A stretch of DNA of 64,000 bases from contig CM064523.1 in the NCBI GenBank assembly GCA_032716605.1, positions 42,779,656 to 42,843,655 of the forward strand, in the 5' to 3' direction. The notes below the pieces were generated by a model, which saw only the letters and a list, made by a program, of their open reading frames with translations, was not told where the DNA came from and made no database searches. The stretch's first letter is position 1. Each line of letters begins with the position of its first letter. Shown piece after piece: positions 9,515 through 19,840 of this stretch. A program made the translations under genes and the position numbers. Source of the DNA: Paralithodes platypus. Its lineage: Eukaryota; Arthropoda; Malacostraca; Decapoda; Lithodidae.

Positions 9515-12160
9515 GGTTCAACACCAGGGGAATTCACTGGGCAGAGGAAGCGACGGTTCCGCCAATATATCTTACCACTGGGGAGACGAACCTCATAATC
9601 CCTGGACCTGCCGCAGCCCATGACGACCCCAACCTTGTCCCAGCGGTGAGAAGTCGGGTCTTGGATCCACACTGTGGTGCCGACTCTCAACCTGGGAAGG
9701 GGGCGTGCGTGCTGGTCATAGTTTCTCTGCACCAGCGCAGTGTGGGCGGCTGCACGGCGGTCACAGTCCTCGGCCTTGGCTTGCCACTCTGCTGCAAAGG
9801 ACTGGGGATGAGCAGGGACGCAAGACCGTAGTGGGTGGCCATACAGGATTTGTGCCGGGGAGCGGCCTGTGATGTTCGGGGTGTTGCGGAGCTCCAACAG
9901 TCCACGGTCAAAGTCCTCACAGTCGATGTTGCCTGAGGGAGCCGTCTTCAGTATGAGGTGTTTGACGGACTTGACGGCAGACTCGGCATGACCGTTGGAT
10001 AGTGGGTAGTGTGGGGAAGAGACCAAGTGATTGACTCCCCACCGCACCATGAAGTCCCGGAACTCACGGCTAGTAAACTGTGGGCCTCCATCTGTACGTA
10101 GGCGGAGGGGACACCAACTTCCCTGAAGTAGCGGCAGAAGATCCTGATGGTGTTGGAAGCGGTAGTATCGCCTTTACAGGGGACGACAACGGGCCAGCCT
10201 GAGAGTCGGTCTGTTACGACGAGGAAGGATTTCCCCGCCACAGCGAAGAAGTCGGCTGAAACAGACTCGAAAGGGCTAGTTGGGTTGTCGTCGTTGATCA
10301 TGGGTTCCTGCTGCTGACTTGGCTGTAAGATCTGACACGGCTCACAAGCTTGAACTGTGTTGGCGATGTCCGAGTTGATGCCAGGCCAAAAGACAGCCTG
10401 TCGTGCCCTACGCTTAGTGGCCTCCACACCTCTGTGGCTATCATGCAGGCGAGCCAAGGTGCGGCGACGGAGGGCTTCAGGAACCACAACCCTCGCTCCA
10501 TACAGGACGAGTTCACCATCTGCTGACAGGTAGTCTCGGAGTTTCCAGAATGGAAGTAGAGAGTTGTGCAGGTCGTAGCGGTTGGTGGGGAAACCCGAAG
10601 TAACGCACTCACGCAGGCGGATGTACACAGGATCCGCTCTGGCTGCATCTCGGAGTTCCTGGAGAAAACTGTCTGCGTCCTGTGAAGGAGAGTTGACGTC
10701 GGTGGCAGCGGCGTTGACAGTCACGAGGGACCTGAGGTGAACCGTAGCGTCGGCACATGCTAACTCATCCTCTGGCGTCGGGTGGCTGACAGGGGCCCGT
10801 GACAACGCATCAGGGATGCAAAGCAACCTGCCAGCGCGCCAGACTGCTGTGAAGAGGTAAGGTGCGACTTTCTCCTTCAGACGTTGGAGGCGGGGATTTT
10901 CAACTGCATCAAGGGTGTAGTTGTTGAAGATGGGGATGAGGGGGTGATGGTCCGTCGTGAGGGTCAAGTGTTGCAGTCCGATGAGGTAGAACTTGCACTT
11001 GGACATGGCCCAGACCACGGCTAGCATCTCCAGCTCAATGGTGGCATAGCGGGACTCGGGGTCGCTTAGGAACCTCGAGCCACACTGAACTAAGCGGAGA
11101 CGGTTGTTGCCATGATCCTGTAGGAGGGCGTATCCAATACCGTTAAGGCGGGACGCATCAGTTTGTAGAATCACTGGTAGGGAAGGGTCGAATGGGGCCA
11201 GGACGGGCGGACTGAGCAGGGCAGCCTTGACCCGGCGGAAAGCCTCATCGTGGTCAGCAGTCCACATGAACGACCTCTTCGGGCTCATCAGAGAGCGCAG
11301 GGGCTGAGCGGCAGTGGCGATGTCGGGGGTGAACTCCGCCAGCTGGTTCACCAAACCCATGAAGGAGCAAAGGTCGGTGATGTTGGCTGGTGTTGGGAGT
11401 TGGAAGTCGCTCTGACTTTGCCAGGGTCAGCCGAGATGCCCTCACCTGAGAGTGTGTACCCACAGAAGTTCACACTGGGTGCGGCGACCACGAACTTGTC
11501 CTTGTTGAGTGTGATCCCACTGTCGCGGCACCGTATGAGCACTTCATGGATACGCTGAAGATGTGTGTGGAAGTCCTCGTCGTAGAGCAGCACGTCGTCG
11601 ACAACTTTGGCACAATTTTGCACCCCTTGGAGGGCCCTATCACCGCGACGGCAGAAGGCGTCACCTGTTGCAGCGAAACCCATTGGACCTCTACAGTGTT
11701 GGAAACGGCCATACGGTGTGATGAATGTTGTGAGATGCTGGTCCTTCTCCGCAAGTTCCATCTGCCAATATCCACTCAGGGCGTCTGCCGTTGTGAATAA
11801 TTTTGCCTGCGGAGCCACACTGCGGATCGCTTCGAAAGGCGTCGGTGAGGGGTGGGCTGGGCGGGAAACTTGGCAGTTGAGCTTGGTAAGGTCGACGTTG
11901 AGGCGAACTTTGGCGTTGGTCTTGGCGATGACGACGAGGGGGTGGCACCACTCCAAAGGCTCATCGCCGGCCGGTTTAATGATACCTTGTGCCACTAGCG
12001 AGTCCAGCTCCTGCTTAACTTTGTCCCGGAAAGCAAAGGGGATCTTCCGCGGGGTGTAGATGGCAAAAGGCACAGCATCGTCCTTGAGGTGGATCCGCAT
12101 TGGGGGACCCTTTATAGGCTTGAGTGGAGCTGTCTGGAGATCCTCCTTGGAGACCAACAC
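9511..12160 (-). pseudogene. Gypsy pol: RT, RNase H, integrase; two frameshifts
   Basis: Read on the minus strand. The RT begins at about 12160 (LVSKEDLQTAPLK...), with the IPF-FRDKVKQELD region, LTKLN, YGRF-HCRGPMGFAATGDAFCRRGD and catalytic VVDDVLLYDED. The frame shifts near 11390-11400 into RNase H (LQTDASRLNGIGYALLQD, IELEMLAVVWA, TTDHHPLI) and the integrase H2C2 finger (HDSHRGVEATKRRARQAVFWPGI...C-PC), then DDE core (SADFFAV, VVTDRLSGW). A second shift near 10060-10090 interrupts the core; the remainder (HYPLSNGHAESAVKSVK, with the catalytic Glu) follows at 9511-10050. The enzymes reverse-transcribe and integrate the element. The two indels may be decay or sequencing errors. Confidence 0.9.
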
Positions 12161-13895
12161 ATCCTTGAACTCTCGAAGAAAGAACTCCTTGGCTTGTGCA
12201 GGTGACGTGGTGGCTGTGAAGTCGTAGCTCTTTACACCTGTTGATGTGTTTAACCTGTAGAATTGGCTTGGGGAATTCCGCTGAAATGATGGCTAATTCT
12301 TGACAGTGGCGTTTGGACAGAAGCGGCGTCTGAACACCCTCACGGACTTGGATTGTGGCAGAACAGGAACGTTTGCTGATGGTGAGTTGTGCATGAAACG
12401 TCCGGCAACTTGTGGTCTTCTTTGCTGTAGACTTGTTGTGGGAGAAAGCGTCGTTGTCCTGTGTGGCGGGCGTCTTGGAAGATCTGCAGCATTTGTCGTA
12501 GTGGCCCATATGGTTGCAGCGACGACACTGGGCGGTGGCAGCAGGGCAAGCAGGGGTCCTAGGCTTATGACCACGACGGCCGCAGTTAGTGCAGGTGTAG
12601 CCTTCAGCCGGGCACTTGTTCTTGTCGTGCCGGTGAGCACAACGCTGGCAGGCGGCAGCCGACGCCAAGGACTGTTGCGATGTGGAGAACTTGTCGCGTT
12701 GCTTAACTTGCTTAACTTGCTTGTTCTGCTTGTACGCTGACACACCATTAACCTGGGACGGTGGGGCACATATGGATGACGTAGCGCTTCGAGTGGCCTC
12801 ATATGCACGGCAAGTGTTGACGATGTCCTGTAATGAAGGGGTGGCATCGAGGGAAAGCAGCTTCTGTACAAGTTCTTCGTCGTGTATGCCCATCAGAATG
12901 GCCATCTTGAGTTGGGTTTCCTTGCAGGCTGAAGAGTTCCCTGGGCAGATGTCAATTTCTTCGGCGATGTGGCAGAGGCGGACGTAGAAGTTGTTGAATG
13001 AATCGCCCTGTTTTTGCTTGCAACTGAACAGGTCCCTGCGATGGAGAGCTTCATTATGAGAATTTTTGATGTGCTCCTGAAGTGCATTGAGGACTGCGTC
13101 AACGGTCTTGTCTGTGTCAGGGGGTATGCTTAAGGTGTGCTCCAAAAGCCGCTGTGTCTCCAGGGTTAAGCACATCCGCATCTGGATCAGTTGTTTCTCC
13201 CTCGGTAGTTTAGATAAGTCTACCATAATAGAGTAATCGTCCCACCGATGCCTCCATTCTCTGAAAACCTGGAAGGTGGCATCAGCACGAAAGGGCGGCG
13301 GGTTCTGGGTGAGAGCCTTCTGTGGTGGTGGTGGAGCTGTAGGGGTGGAGGATGTTGTGGAATGGGGTGTTGTCCCCGGTGAGGTGGGTGTAGGTGCGGC
13401 GGCAGGTGGGGTAATTTGGGCCAGAGCCTGGACAAGAGCGGAGAACTTGGCATCGTCCACCTGTCTCCTGTGGTCCTCCTCCATGTGTCATCTGTTTTCC
13501 TCCTCCTGTCGTCGGTGTTCCTCCTGTCTTCTGCGGTCCTCCTCCTGTCTTCTGATATAGCCGTCCCGTTGTCTGCATTGCTCCATATACTGTATGAGCT
13601 GAAGGAGGTCTGCACTTGTGGTAGGTTGTAGACTTGCAGGGTGTGGTGACAGAGGTGGCATCCCCCTGTAGTGTAGGAGAGGTAAAGTGGGGGGAGGTGG
13701 AGTGAAATGAGGGGTGGTGAGAGGAGAGGTTGGAGTGGAATGAACTGACTGGTACCCCGTACCAGCAGCTCCAACAGTATCTCCATCATTATCTCCACCA
13801 GTAGCTCCACCAGTAGCTCCACCATTATCTCCCTCCCCATTATGATCGTGTGGGGTGTCTCTGGGCTCCCCATGAATCTGCTCATCTCCCTCCAT
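12015..13895 (-). pseudogene. Gypsy gag with zinc knuckles, one internal stop; protease not found
   Basis: On the minus strand a Met at 13895 opens a Gly/Asn/Asp-rich then Pro-rich N-terminus and an Arg/Glu coiled-coil-like stretch (RRQEEDRRRQEEHRR). A single TGA at about 13489 is read through in the same frame to the capsid-like region (FREWRHRWDDYSIMVDLSKLP). Cys/His clusters follow (CQRCAHRHDKNKC, CTNCGRRGH, CRRCNHMGHYDKCC), typical nucleocapsid knuckles that bind RNA. The segment between the knuckles and RT is short and has no D-T/S-G in any minus-strand frame, suggesting that the protease was deleted. The frame ends out of register with RT around 12015-12160. Confidence 0.85.
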
Positions 13896-14390
13896 AATTA
13901 GTTGATAGCTGACACACTGTAGTCTTGCAGGAACGATGAAAATGTGAAGTACAACTGGAACAGATTATTTAATAGTGCAAGAAATTATCTGTGCTAGAGT
14001 GAGTGAGTGAGTGAGTGCGGTAGGCTTGGCAACACCGTGTTAACTTGCACAGCGATGTGCGTGTGCCTGGGCGCGCATGTGCCGGCCCGGCTGGAGGGCA
14101 AGTTGAGGCAACTTGAGGGGTGAGAACTCAGTGTTGCTGGAGACGTTAGAGGGGGAGGGTATGCTACTCCTCGCTCTTGTCCAGCTGTGTTTCAGCAGCT
14201 ATAACCCTCACAGCAAGTCGGAAATGGGCACAAATGACTTGGGACTTATAATAAAGGCACTGCACTACACACTTAAGCACTTCACTGCACTTTAAAGCAC
14301 TGCACAATGATATATCCAGGGCTGGAGAGGCGAAGTCTTGCAAGATGGCTGGCTGATAATCCGGTCTTGGCTCGTATCTCCTGGCTTTAA
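13896..14390 (-). other. Gypsy 5' untranslated leader
   Basis: Lies between the primer-binding site and the gag start. No reading frame stands out. A gtgagtgagtgagtgagtg tract lies at about 14000-14018. Confidence 0.6.
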
Positions 14391-14406
14391 TACACTGACT
14401 GCGCCA
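14391..14406 (-). promoter_or_regulatory. Gypsy primer-binding site
   Basis: Directly after the minus-strand 5' LTR the sequence reads TGGCGCAGTCAGTGTA. The leading TGG complements a tRNA CCA end. The tRNA identity is not assigned here. Confidence 0.75.
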
Positions 14407-14754
14407 TGTATGGTTGTCATGTGGAGCTACAACAACCTTGATGATCCTTTCTTGCACAAGGATGTGGAATAAAAGTCCAGAGATAAGTTTATAGGTTCTT
14501 CTTAGCCAGAGATACAGAGAGCTGGGAGGCACTGTTATGCTGAGTGCCGACCGGATGTTACTGATGAAAACATGTGCAGCGGTGCCGGATATATTTGGTG
14601 CAACGCTGCCGATACTACAGAGTACGGTATATTATCATGGGATATTAAACAATGATAGTATTGCCCTGAAAGTACATGTGTGTATGTTGCAATATGATTA
14701 AGGCATGTGTACACTCTGTATATATGTTGTGTGTGCACTTAACCGATATTAACA
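14407..14754 (-). repeat. Gypsy 5' LTR
   Basis: 348 bp, TG...CA ends, followed by the acaat target duplication. Carries the promoter and polyadenylation functions of the element by family analogy. Confidence 0.93.
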
Positions 14755-14848
14755 ACAATGAAAGTACATTACTGACGAATATACTCGGGCCTGGGACTGT
14801 GGAGTTACTTATCTACTGACGAATATACTGGGCCTGGGACTGTAAGGG

Positions 14849-16741
14849 TTAAGGAAGCCATACTGGCGATCTGAGAGCAGATTATGATAAGATAAATGCT
14901 TAAGAAATTTGGAAGCAAGAATAGTTTCAAAAACTTTAGAGATACAAGAGATGAGAGCAATTGGACGATAGTTGGAGGGTTGAGAGCGGTCAACCTTCTT
15001 TGGGACAGGTTGAATGAGAGCAAACTTCCAGCAACAAGGAAAGACGTTAGAGGAGAGACAGAGACGAAAGAGTTTGCCTAGGCAGGGGATCAGCATGGAA
15101 GCACAGTTTTTAAGTACAACAGGAGGAACACCGTCCCGACAGTATGCCTTCTTTGTATTAAGCCCAGATAGGGTAGAAAGTACATCTTTAAAAGAGATTA
15201 GGATATTAGGCATAAGTAGGAGAGAGGGGGGTGAAGAGGGAGGAATAGCACCGGAATCATCCAAAGTAGAGTTTCTGGCAAAAGTTTGAGCGAAGAGTTC
15301 AGCTTTGTCAGAGGAAGAAGTGATGGTTGTGCCATCAGAGTGGAAAAGGGGAGGGAAAATTGAGGAAGAAAAGTTGTTGGAGAGGTTTTTGGCTAGTTAC
15401 CAGAAAGCTTGGGAAGAGCTAGATTTGGATAGTTCAGTGCATTTATTATTGATGAAAGAGTGCTTGGCAAGTCGAAGAACAGATTTGGCTTGATTCCGTG
15501 CAGAAACATAGGAAGAATGATAGTCTTGAGATTTAAGGCGTCGGTACCGTTTGAATGCTTCCTCCTTGTTGTGGACAGCAGTAGAACAAGCGTGAGTAAA
15601 CCAAGATCTTTTTGCATTAGATTTAGAGAAATAAAATGGAATGTACGCTTCCATGCCGAGAGGATTACCTCGGTAATGCGTTCAGCACTCTCCGAGGGTC
15701 CTCGGTAACGGAAGCAGAAGTAATTCCATGAGAAATCAAAGAAGTACTGCCGGAGAGCCCCCCAGTCGGCAGCGCCAAAGTGCCACAAGCGCCGCCGGCT
15801 GGGAGGATCGGATGGCTGTACTGAAGAGATAGGACAGGTGACGGAGATAAGTTTATGGTCAGAGGAGCCCAAAGGAGAGAAAAGATTGACGGTATAAAAA
15901 GAAGGGTTAGAAGCCCAAAATAAGTCAAGAATGTAGGGCCGATCTCCGAAGCGATCCGGGATACGGGTGGGTTGCTGGACCAGCTGCTCTAGGTAATTTA
16001 TGATAGAAAAGACTATGCTTGTTCACCAGGTTGGTCAGTAGAGTGAGAGGAGAGCCATTGGCGGTGGTAAATGTTGAAATCTCCTAAGATGGAGATTTCA
16101 GAGAAGGGAGAGATAGATAGAGTGTGTTCCACTTTAAAGTTTAGATAGTCGAAGAATTTGGGAAATTCGGTAGAGTTAGGGGAAAGATAGACAGCACAGA
16201 AATATTTAGTATGAGAATGACAGGATAGTTTGAGCCATAAAGTTGAGAATTCAGAGGAGTCGAAATCAGGAACACGAGAGCAAGTGAGTTTGTTGTGCAC
16301 GTATGCACAAAATCCGCCTTTGGCTTTGAAACTAGGATAGAGAAAGTAGGAGGATACAGAGCAGGGGCTGCTGGAAGTTGTCTCAGATACCTGGGTTTTG
16401 GTGAGGAAAAGAAGATCAGGTGGTTTTGAGGAGGAGAGATGGTGTTCGACAGAGTGAGATTTAGAGGAAAGGCCGCGAATATTGCAAAAATTTATAGTAA
16501 GAATGACAGGCTGTGGTCCAGAGCATTTAGAGGGGTCGTCAGGGGAAGGTCGGGCATGTGTGGGGGTATTAATGTCCCCCCCCCCCCCCCTGGGGACTCC
16601 AAAGCTGGGCCTGTGTTCATCATTTATCAACAAAATTTGAAGGAGGAAGTGTGGTGTGCATGTTAAGTGTAGTGAAGTAGATAAGAGGAGGAGGTGTTTA
16701 TGAGAGCATGCTGGACTACCCTCAGTGTAAGTGAGGCACAA
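14849..16741 (-). mobile_element. LINE (jockey/CR1-like), copy 3, 5' half with endonuclease
   Basis: Homology to copy 2 resumes exactly where 8443 stops, so 7168-8443 and 14849-16741 are one LINE. This half has the RT N-terminus (14849-15264: PSNYRPIALISCISKVFETIL, SDRQYGFLN) and, further up, the endonuclease. Several frameshifts separate the pieces. This is the most complete copy of the family in the window. Confidence 0.88.
15393..16741 (-). pseudogene. LINE apurinic-type endonuclease and linker, frameshifted
   Basis: The minus-strand frame 16013-16741 contains ILTINFCNIRGLSSKSHS, the PDLLFLTKTQ strand (usual catalytic Glu replaced by Lys), GGFCAYV and ILGDFNIYHRQW. After a frameshift near 15930-16010 the [11 protein letters not shown] box (catalytic Asp-His) appears at 15872 and downstream. 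APE-type endonucleases nick the target to start target-primed reverse transcription. The Glu-to-Lys change in the TET/TETW position plus the frameshifts suggest a dead enzyme. Confidence 0.82.
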
Positions 16742-16985
16742 AGGGAATTAGTAAGAGAGGGCAAGAAAATGAAACAAGAGTTCCAGCGATTCCTTATCAA
16801 ATGCTTACAGCCTCTCCAGGGTATAGCCCTGTTCAATTGGTGCCTACAATCTACCCCCAATCCCCCTAACCTACAATCTACCCCCAATCCCCCTATTAGT
16901 CGCCTTGTACGACACGCAGTAGGACACGTGGGGCATATTCTTGTTGTCCTCCACCATAAGATGGAGGCATCCTTACCCACGGGGG
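16742..16985 (-). other. Probable LINE 5' untranslated region with conserved 40-bp motif
   Basis: On the minus strand the segment reads ...gaatatgccccacgtgtcc then tactgcgtgtcgtac and aaggcgactaa (16896-16943). The same block opens the RTE element at 43107-43150. A short duplication (acctacaatctacccccaat) is present at 16842-16880. Confidence 0.55.
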
Positions 16986-16987
16986 GG

Positions 16988-17220
16988 GGTATATATATGT
17001 ATATATATGTATTTGTATATATATATACATTTATATACTATATATATATAAATATACATATATATATATATACTATATATATATAAATATACAATTATAC
17101 ATATTATATATATACTATATATATATATGTATATATATATACATTTATATACTATATATATATATAAATATACATATATATATATATATATAAATATACA
17201 ATTATCTATCTATCTATCTA
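16988..17220. repeat. (TA)n-rich and (TATC)n compound microsatellite
   Basis: Alternating TA tracts with repeated 'tatacatttatatacta' segments, ending in tatctatctatctat, which is the microsatellite tail of the adjoining RTE. Confidence 0.93.
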
Positions 17221-18747
17221 TTGCCTGACGCCGTGATCCCCGAAGGGGTGGCCACGAACGAACCGCCCCCATGCACCTCTGTTCCCAGTCAGTCGACGCC
17301 CCTCCCCCCAACCAGCACCGCCTTCGTTCATGTAGTTCCTCACTCCATCCTTCCACCTCATATTCGGTCTACCTCTCCCCCTCTGTCCCTCCACCTCGCT
17401 CTCGTACACCCTCTTAGTCATTCTCTCGCCTTCCATACGTTCCACATGGCCGAACCATCTCAAGTTGTTCCTTTTCACACTTTCCAGCACATCTACCTCC
17501 ACACCACACCTCCTTCTTACTTCCTCATTAGTCTGTCTATCCCTCCATGTAACTCCGCACGCACTCCTTAAGTAATTCATTTCCACTGCTCTCACTCTTG
17601 GTCTGAGTCTCTCAACCAACGTCCATGCTTCGCTTCCGTAAGTCAGTGTCGGGATTACCACACTGTCATGCAAGGACTTCTTCACTTCCATACTGACCAC
17701 CCTATTTCTTGTTACTGCTTTTAGCGTTCCTACAACCCTCTTCCCCTGTTGTACCCTCTCCCGCACCTCTTCATCCATAGTCCCATCTTTACTCAACACA
17801 CTGCCCAGATACTTAAAAGAGTTGACGATCTCCATAGCCCGACCGTTCAGCTTCACCTCACACTCTGTGACTTCACCCCTTTCGAAGACCATAACCTTGC
17901 TCTTCCCCGTATTTACCTTCAAATTCCGTTTTTCGCACACTGTTCCAAACTCATTTACCAGACCCTGCAACTCCCATTCATTATCACTCATCAGAACTGT
18001 ATCATCCGCAAACAGCAGTATAGGTAGCTTCCACTCAATTCCCTCCCTTTTCAGCGATACACCAACATCCACTGCTCTTGATAGTATTTCTTTCATAACT
18101 CCATCCATATATACAGTAAACAACCACGGGGACATCACACACCCCTGTTTCAAACCAACATTCAGGTCAAAGAACTCGCTCTGCTCACTCTCCACACGTA
18201 CTGCCGCCTTTGCACCCTCATACATGCTCTTCACTGCTTTCAGCAACTTGCCCTCTACTCCGTATATTCTAAGTACTTTCCACAAACCTTCTCTATCCAC
18301 TCTGTCATAGGCCTTCTCCAAGTCCATAAAGGCAACATACACCTTTTGTTTCTTCTCCAGATACTTCTCCACAACACAATTCAGGGTAAAAATCTGATCT
18401 ACACATCCTCTTCCCTTCCTAAAACCTCCCTGCTCGTCGCCTATCCATTTCTCCGTTCTCACTCTCACTCTCTCAATCACTACCCTACTGTATACCTTCC
18501 CTACTACGCTTAGAAGACATATTCCTCGGTGGTTACCACACACTCCTCTTTCCCCTTTGCCCTTATATAGGGGGACTATTATGCCAGTCTTCCAGTCATC
18601 GGGTGCACTCCCCTTCTCCCATGCTAGTTTGCACATTTTCCATACCCATTCTATCACTATCTCACCACCATACCTCAACATTTCCCCACACACTCCATCT
18701 GTTCCTGGTGCTTTCCCCAACTTCACTCTTTTCATGGCTTCCCACAC
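17218..18747 (-). CDS. RTE reverse transcriptase, continuous partial ORF (509 aa)
   Basis: An unbroken frame from the KLGKAPGTDGVCGEML region through NHRGICLLSVVGKVYSRVV, DEQGGFRKGRGCVDQIFTL, motif A AFMDLEKAYDRVD, LNVGLKQGCVMSPWLF and motif C LLFADDTVLM. It continues to the RTE C-terminal region (LTYGSEAWTLVERLRPRVRAVEMNYL) and stops inside the 3' terminus. FADD is intact and, unlike the copies at 43 and 58 kb, there is no frameshift near the VDVGVSLK segment. The N-terminus is lost by truncation, so it is not an autonomous element. Confidence 0.9.
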   Translation of the reverse strand: MWEAMKRVKLGKAPGTDGVCGEMLRYGGEIVIEWVWKMCKLAWEKGSAPDDWKTGIIVPLYKGKGERGVCGNHRGICLLSVVGKVYSRVVIERVRVRTEKWIGDEQGGFRKGRGCVDQIFTLNCVVEKYLEKKQKVYVAFMDLEKAYDRVDREGLWKVLRIYGVEGKLLKAVKSMYEGAKAAVRVESEQSEFFDLNVGLKQGCVMSPWLFTVYMDGVMKEILSRAVDVGVSLKREGIEWKLPILLFADDTVLMSDNEWELQGLVNEFGTVCEKRNLKVNTGKSKVMVFERGEVTECEVKLNGRAMEIVNSFKYLGSVLSKDGTMDEEVRERVQQGKRVVGTLKAVTRNRVVSMEVKKSLHDSVVIPTLTYGSEAWTLVERLRPRVRAVEMNYLRSACGVTWRDRQTNEEVRRRCGVEVDVLESVKRNNLRWFGHVERMEGERMTKRVYESEVEGQRGRGRPNMRWKDGVRNYMNEGGAGWGEGRRLTGNRGAWGRFVRGHPFGDHGVRQ

Positions 18748-18748
18748 T
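17221..18748 (-). mobile_element. RTE-clade LINE, copy 1, 5'-truncated
   Basis: Minus-strand copy starting at its (GATA)n tail and running to 18748, where (TA)n begins. It is highly similar to 44755-46285 and 59670-61205. The endonuclease half is missing, as usual for 5'-truncated LINE insertions. Confidence 0.9.
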
Positions 18749-18749
18749 T

Positions 18750-18826
18750 TTATATATATACTATATATATATATATGTATATATATATATTTTTTTTTTT
18801 TTTATATATATACAGTATATGTACAT
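18750..18826. repeat. (TA)n and poly-T
   Basis: TA repeats are interrupted by a 14-base T run. This marks the 5' truncation point of the RTE and the tail of the adjacent SINE-like unit. Confidence 0.9.
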
Positions 18827-18916
18827 ACTCCCAGCTGGACTGGAGCCTCTGACAGTCAGGACGAATGTCCAAGTTTTATTAATGACTATCGTGTTTGGCT
18901 GGGCGAGAATTAAATT
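18827..18916 (-). mobile_element. tRNA-like SINE unit 1 (minus)
   Basis: The reverse complement reads cacgatagtcattaataaaa, then cttggacattcgtcctgact, then ggctccagtccagctggg, followed by a TA tail. It aligns with the two plus-strand units at 19070 and 19700. The A-box half is degraded. Confidence 0.55.
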
Positions 18917-19014
18917 AAATCCCCATAACCCAAGTTGTGTGGGAAAACTTGTAAAAATTCCTGTATGGTATCCTGGAATATGGATGTACGACTTGTGTAT
19001 AAATTGAAATATAT

Positions 19015-19205
19015 TTTCCAGGTAGGATTTCCCTTCTTAATTTAAATAGGAAAAAGTCAAGTTTCATTTATCACGCCGTGGTGTAGTGAATTAAATCTTG
19101 GACCATCGTCCTGATTGTCGGAGGTTGGAGTCCGGTTGGGAGTATATTAACATTTAGAAGCTCAAGTGTATTTGTGACATATACTTGATATATATATATA
19201 TATAA
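19015..19205 (+). mobile_element. tRNA-like SINE unit 2
   Basis: The unit contains gtggtgtagtgaattaaa (A-box-like, TGGYnnAGTGG pattern) and, about 40 bp downstream, ggttggagtcc (B-box-like), ending in a (TA)n tail. The 5' sequence 'caggtaggatttcccttc' matches 19645. Polymerase III promoter function is inferred from spacing and box similarity. Confidence 0.6.
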
Positions 19206-19261
19206 CATCGTTCATACAACCAATAACCATCAAATGAACGTAATGAAAGCATGCGATTCTC

Positions 19262-19600
19262 CTAGGATTCAAACCCAGGATACCACATACAGAACGTACA
19301 CGCTCTAACCATTACATCATAATATACAGTATATATTACAACCATAGTCGTATTGCAGTGTATTATAAACCTCTCAATGTTACAAGCATATTCGATTACA
19401 CATAAATCTACATACACAGCAACATTTAAATACACCCACACGGACACACAAACACTTACACACATTCACTCTCGCTGACACAGCAACCAACCTCTCTCCC
19501 TCAATATCTGACCACGAACCAATGATGGGTCAGCTTTAAAAACACCTTCTGGAATCTCCAATTGGGCGTTTTCTGATTGTCGGTGTGGAGAGAGAGAGAG
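19262..19600. other. No gene recognised
   Basis: Contains CA-rich sequence and a short (GA)n run near 19590. The 67-codon minus-strand frame is low-complexity (VCVSVCVSVWV). Confidence 0.6.
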
Positions 19601-19636
19601 AGAGTAGATAGAAAGAGTATTATTTGTTAATTATGT

Positions 19637-19826
19637 GTGTTCTCCAAGTAGGATTTCCCTTCTCCTTAAATAAATAGGAAAAGGTTAGGATTCCTTTAAC
19701 ACGCTGTGGTGTGGTGGATTAAAAGCTTGGACACTCATTCTGAATGTCAGAGTTTCAAGTCCGGCTGGTAGTATACAGTATATACGTGTATTTGTGGGAT
19801 ATACTTTATATATATATATATAATGT
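19637..19826 (+). mobile_element. tRNA-like SINE unit 3
   Basis: Similar to 19015-19205. A-box-like gtggtgtggtggatt and B-box-like gtttcaagtcc, then 'ggctggtagtat' and a (TA)n tail. Box spacing is compatible with a tRNA-derived head. Confidence 0.6.
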
Positions 19827-19840
19827 ATATATATTATTTA

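Larger units (their letters stand above)
8665..14754 (-). mobile_element. Ty3/Gypsy LTR retrotransposon, complete ends
   Basis: Two 348-bp LTRs (8665-9012 and 14407-14754) bound the element, with five differences that I count by eye, and flanking 5-bp direct repeats acaat at 8660-8664 and 14755-14759. On the minus strand the order is 5' LTR, primer-binding site, gag with zinc knuckles, RT, RNase H, integrase (pol order typical of Ty3/Gypsy), polypurine tract, 3' LTR. It sits inside LINE copy 3. Gag and pol each have in-frame breaks and I find no aspartic-protease D-S/T-G motif. With near-identical LTRs, the copy is recent but probably moved with enzymes supplied in trans. Confidence 0.95.

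Noticed and set aside
11250..13631. Plus-strand frames across the Gypsy gag-pol
   Set aside because: Antisense shadows of the GC-rich retrotransposon genes on the minus strand.
14760..14848. Short duplicated 'ctgacgaatatact' segment as a transposon end
   Set aside because: No inverted repeat or target duplication found with 8444; left as unidentified insert.
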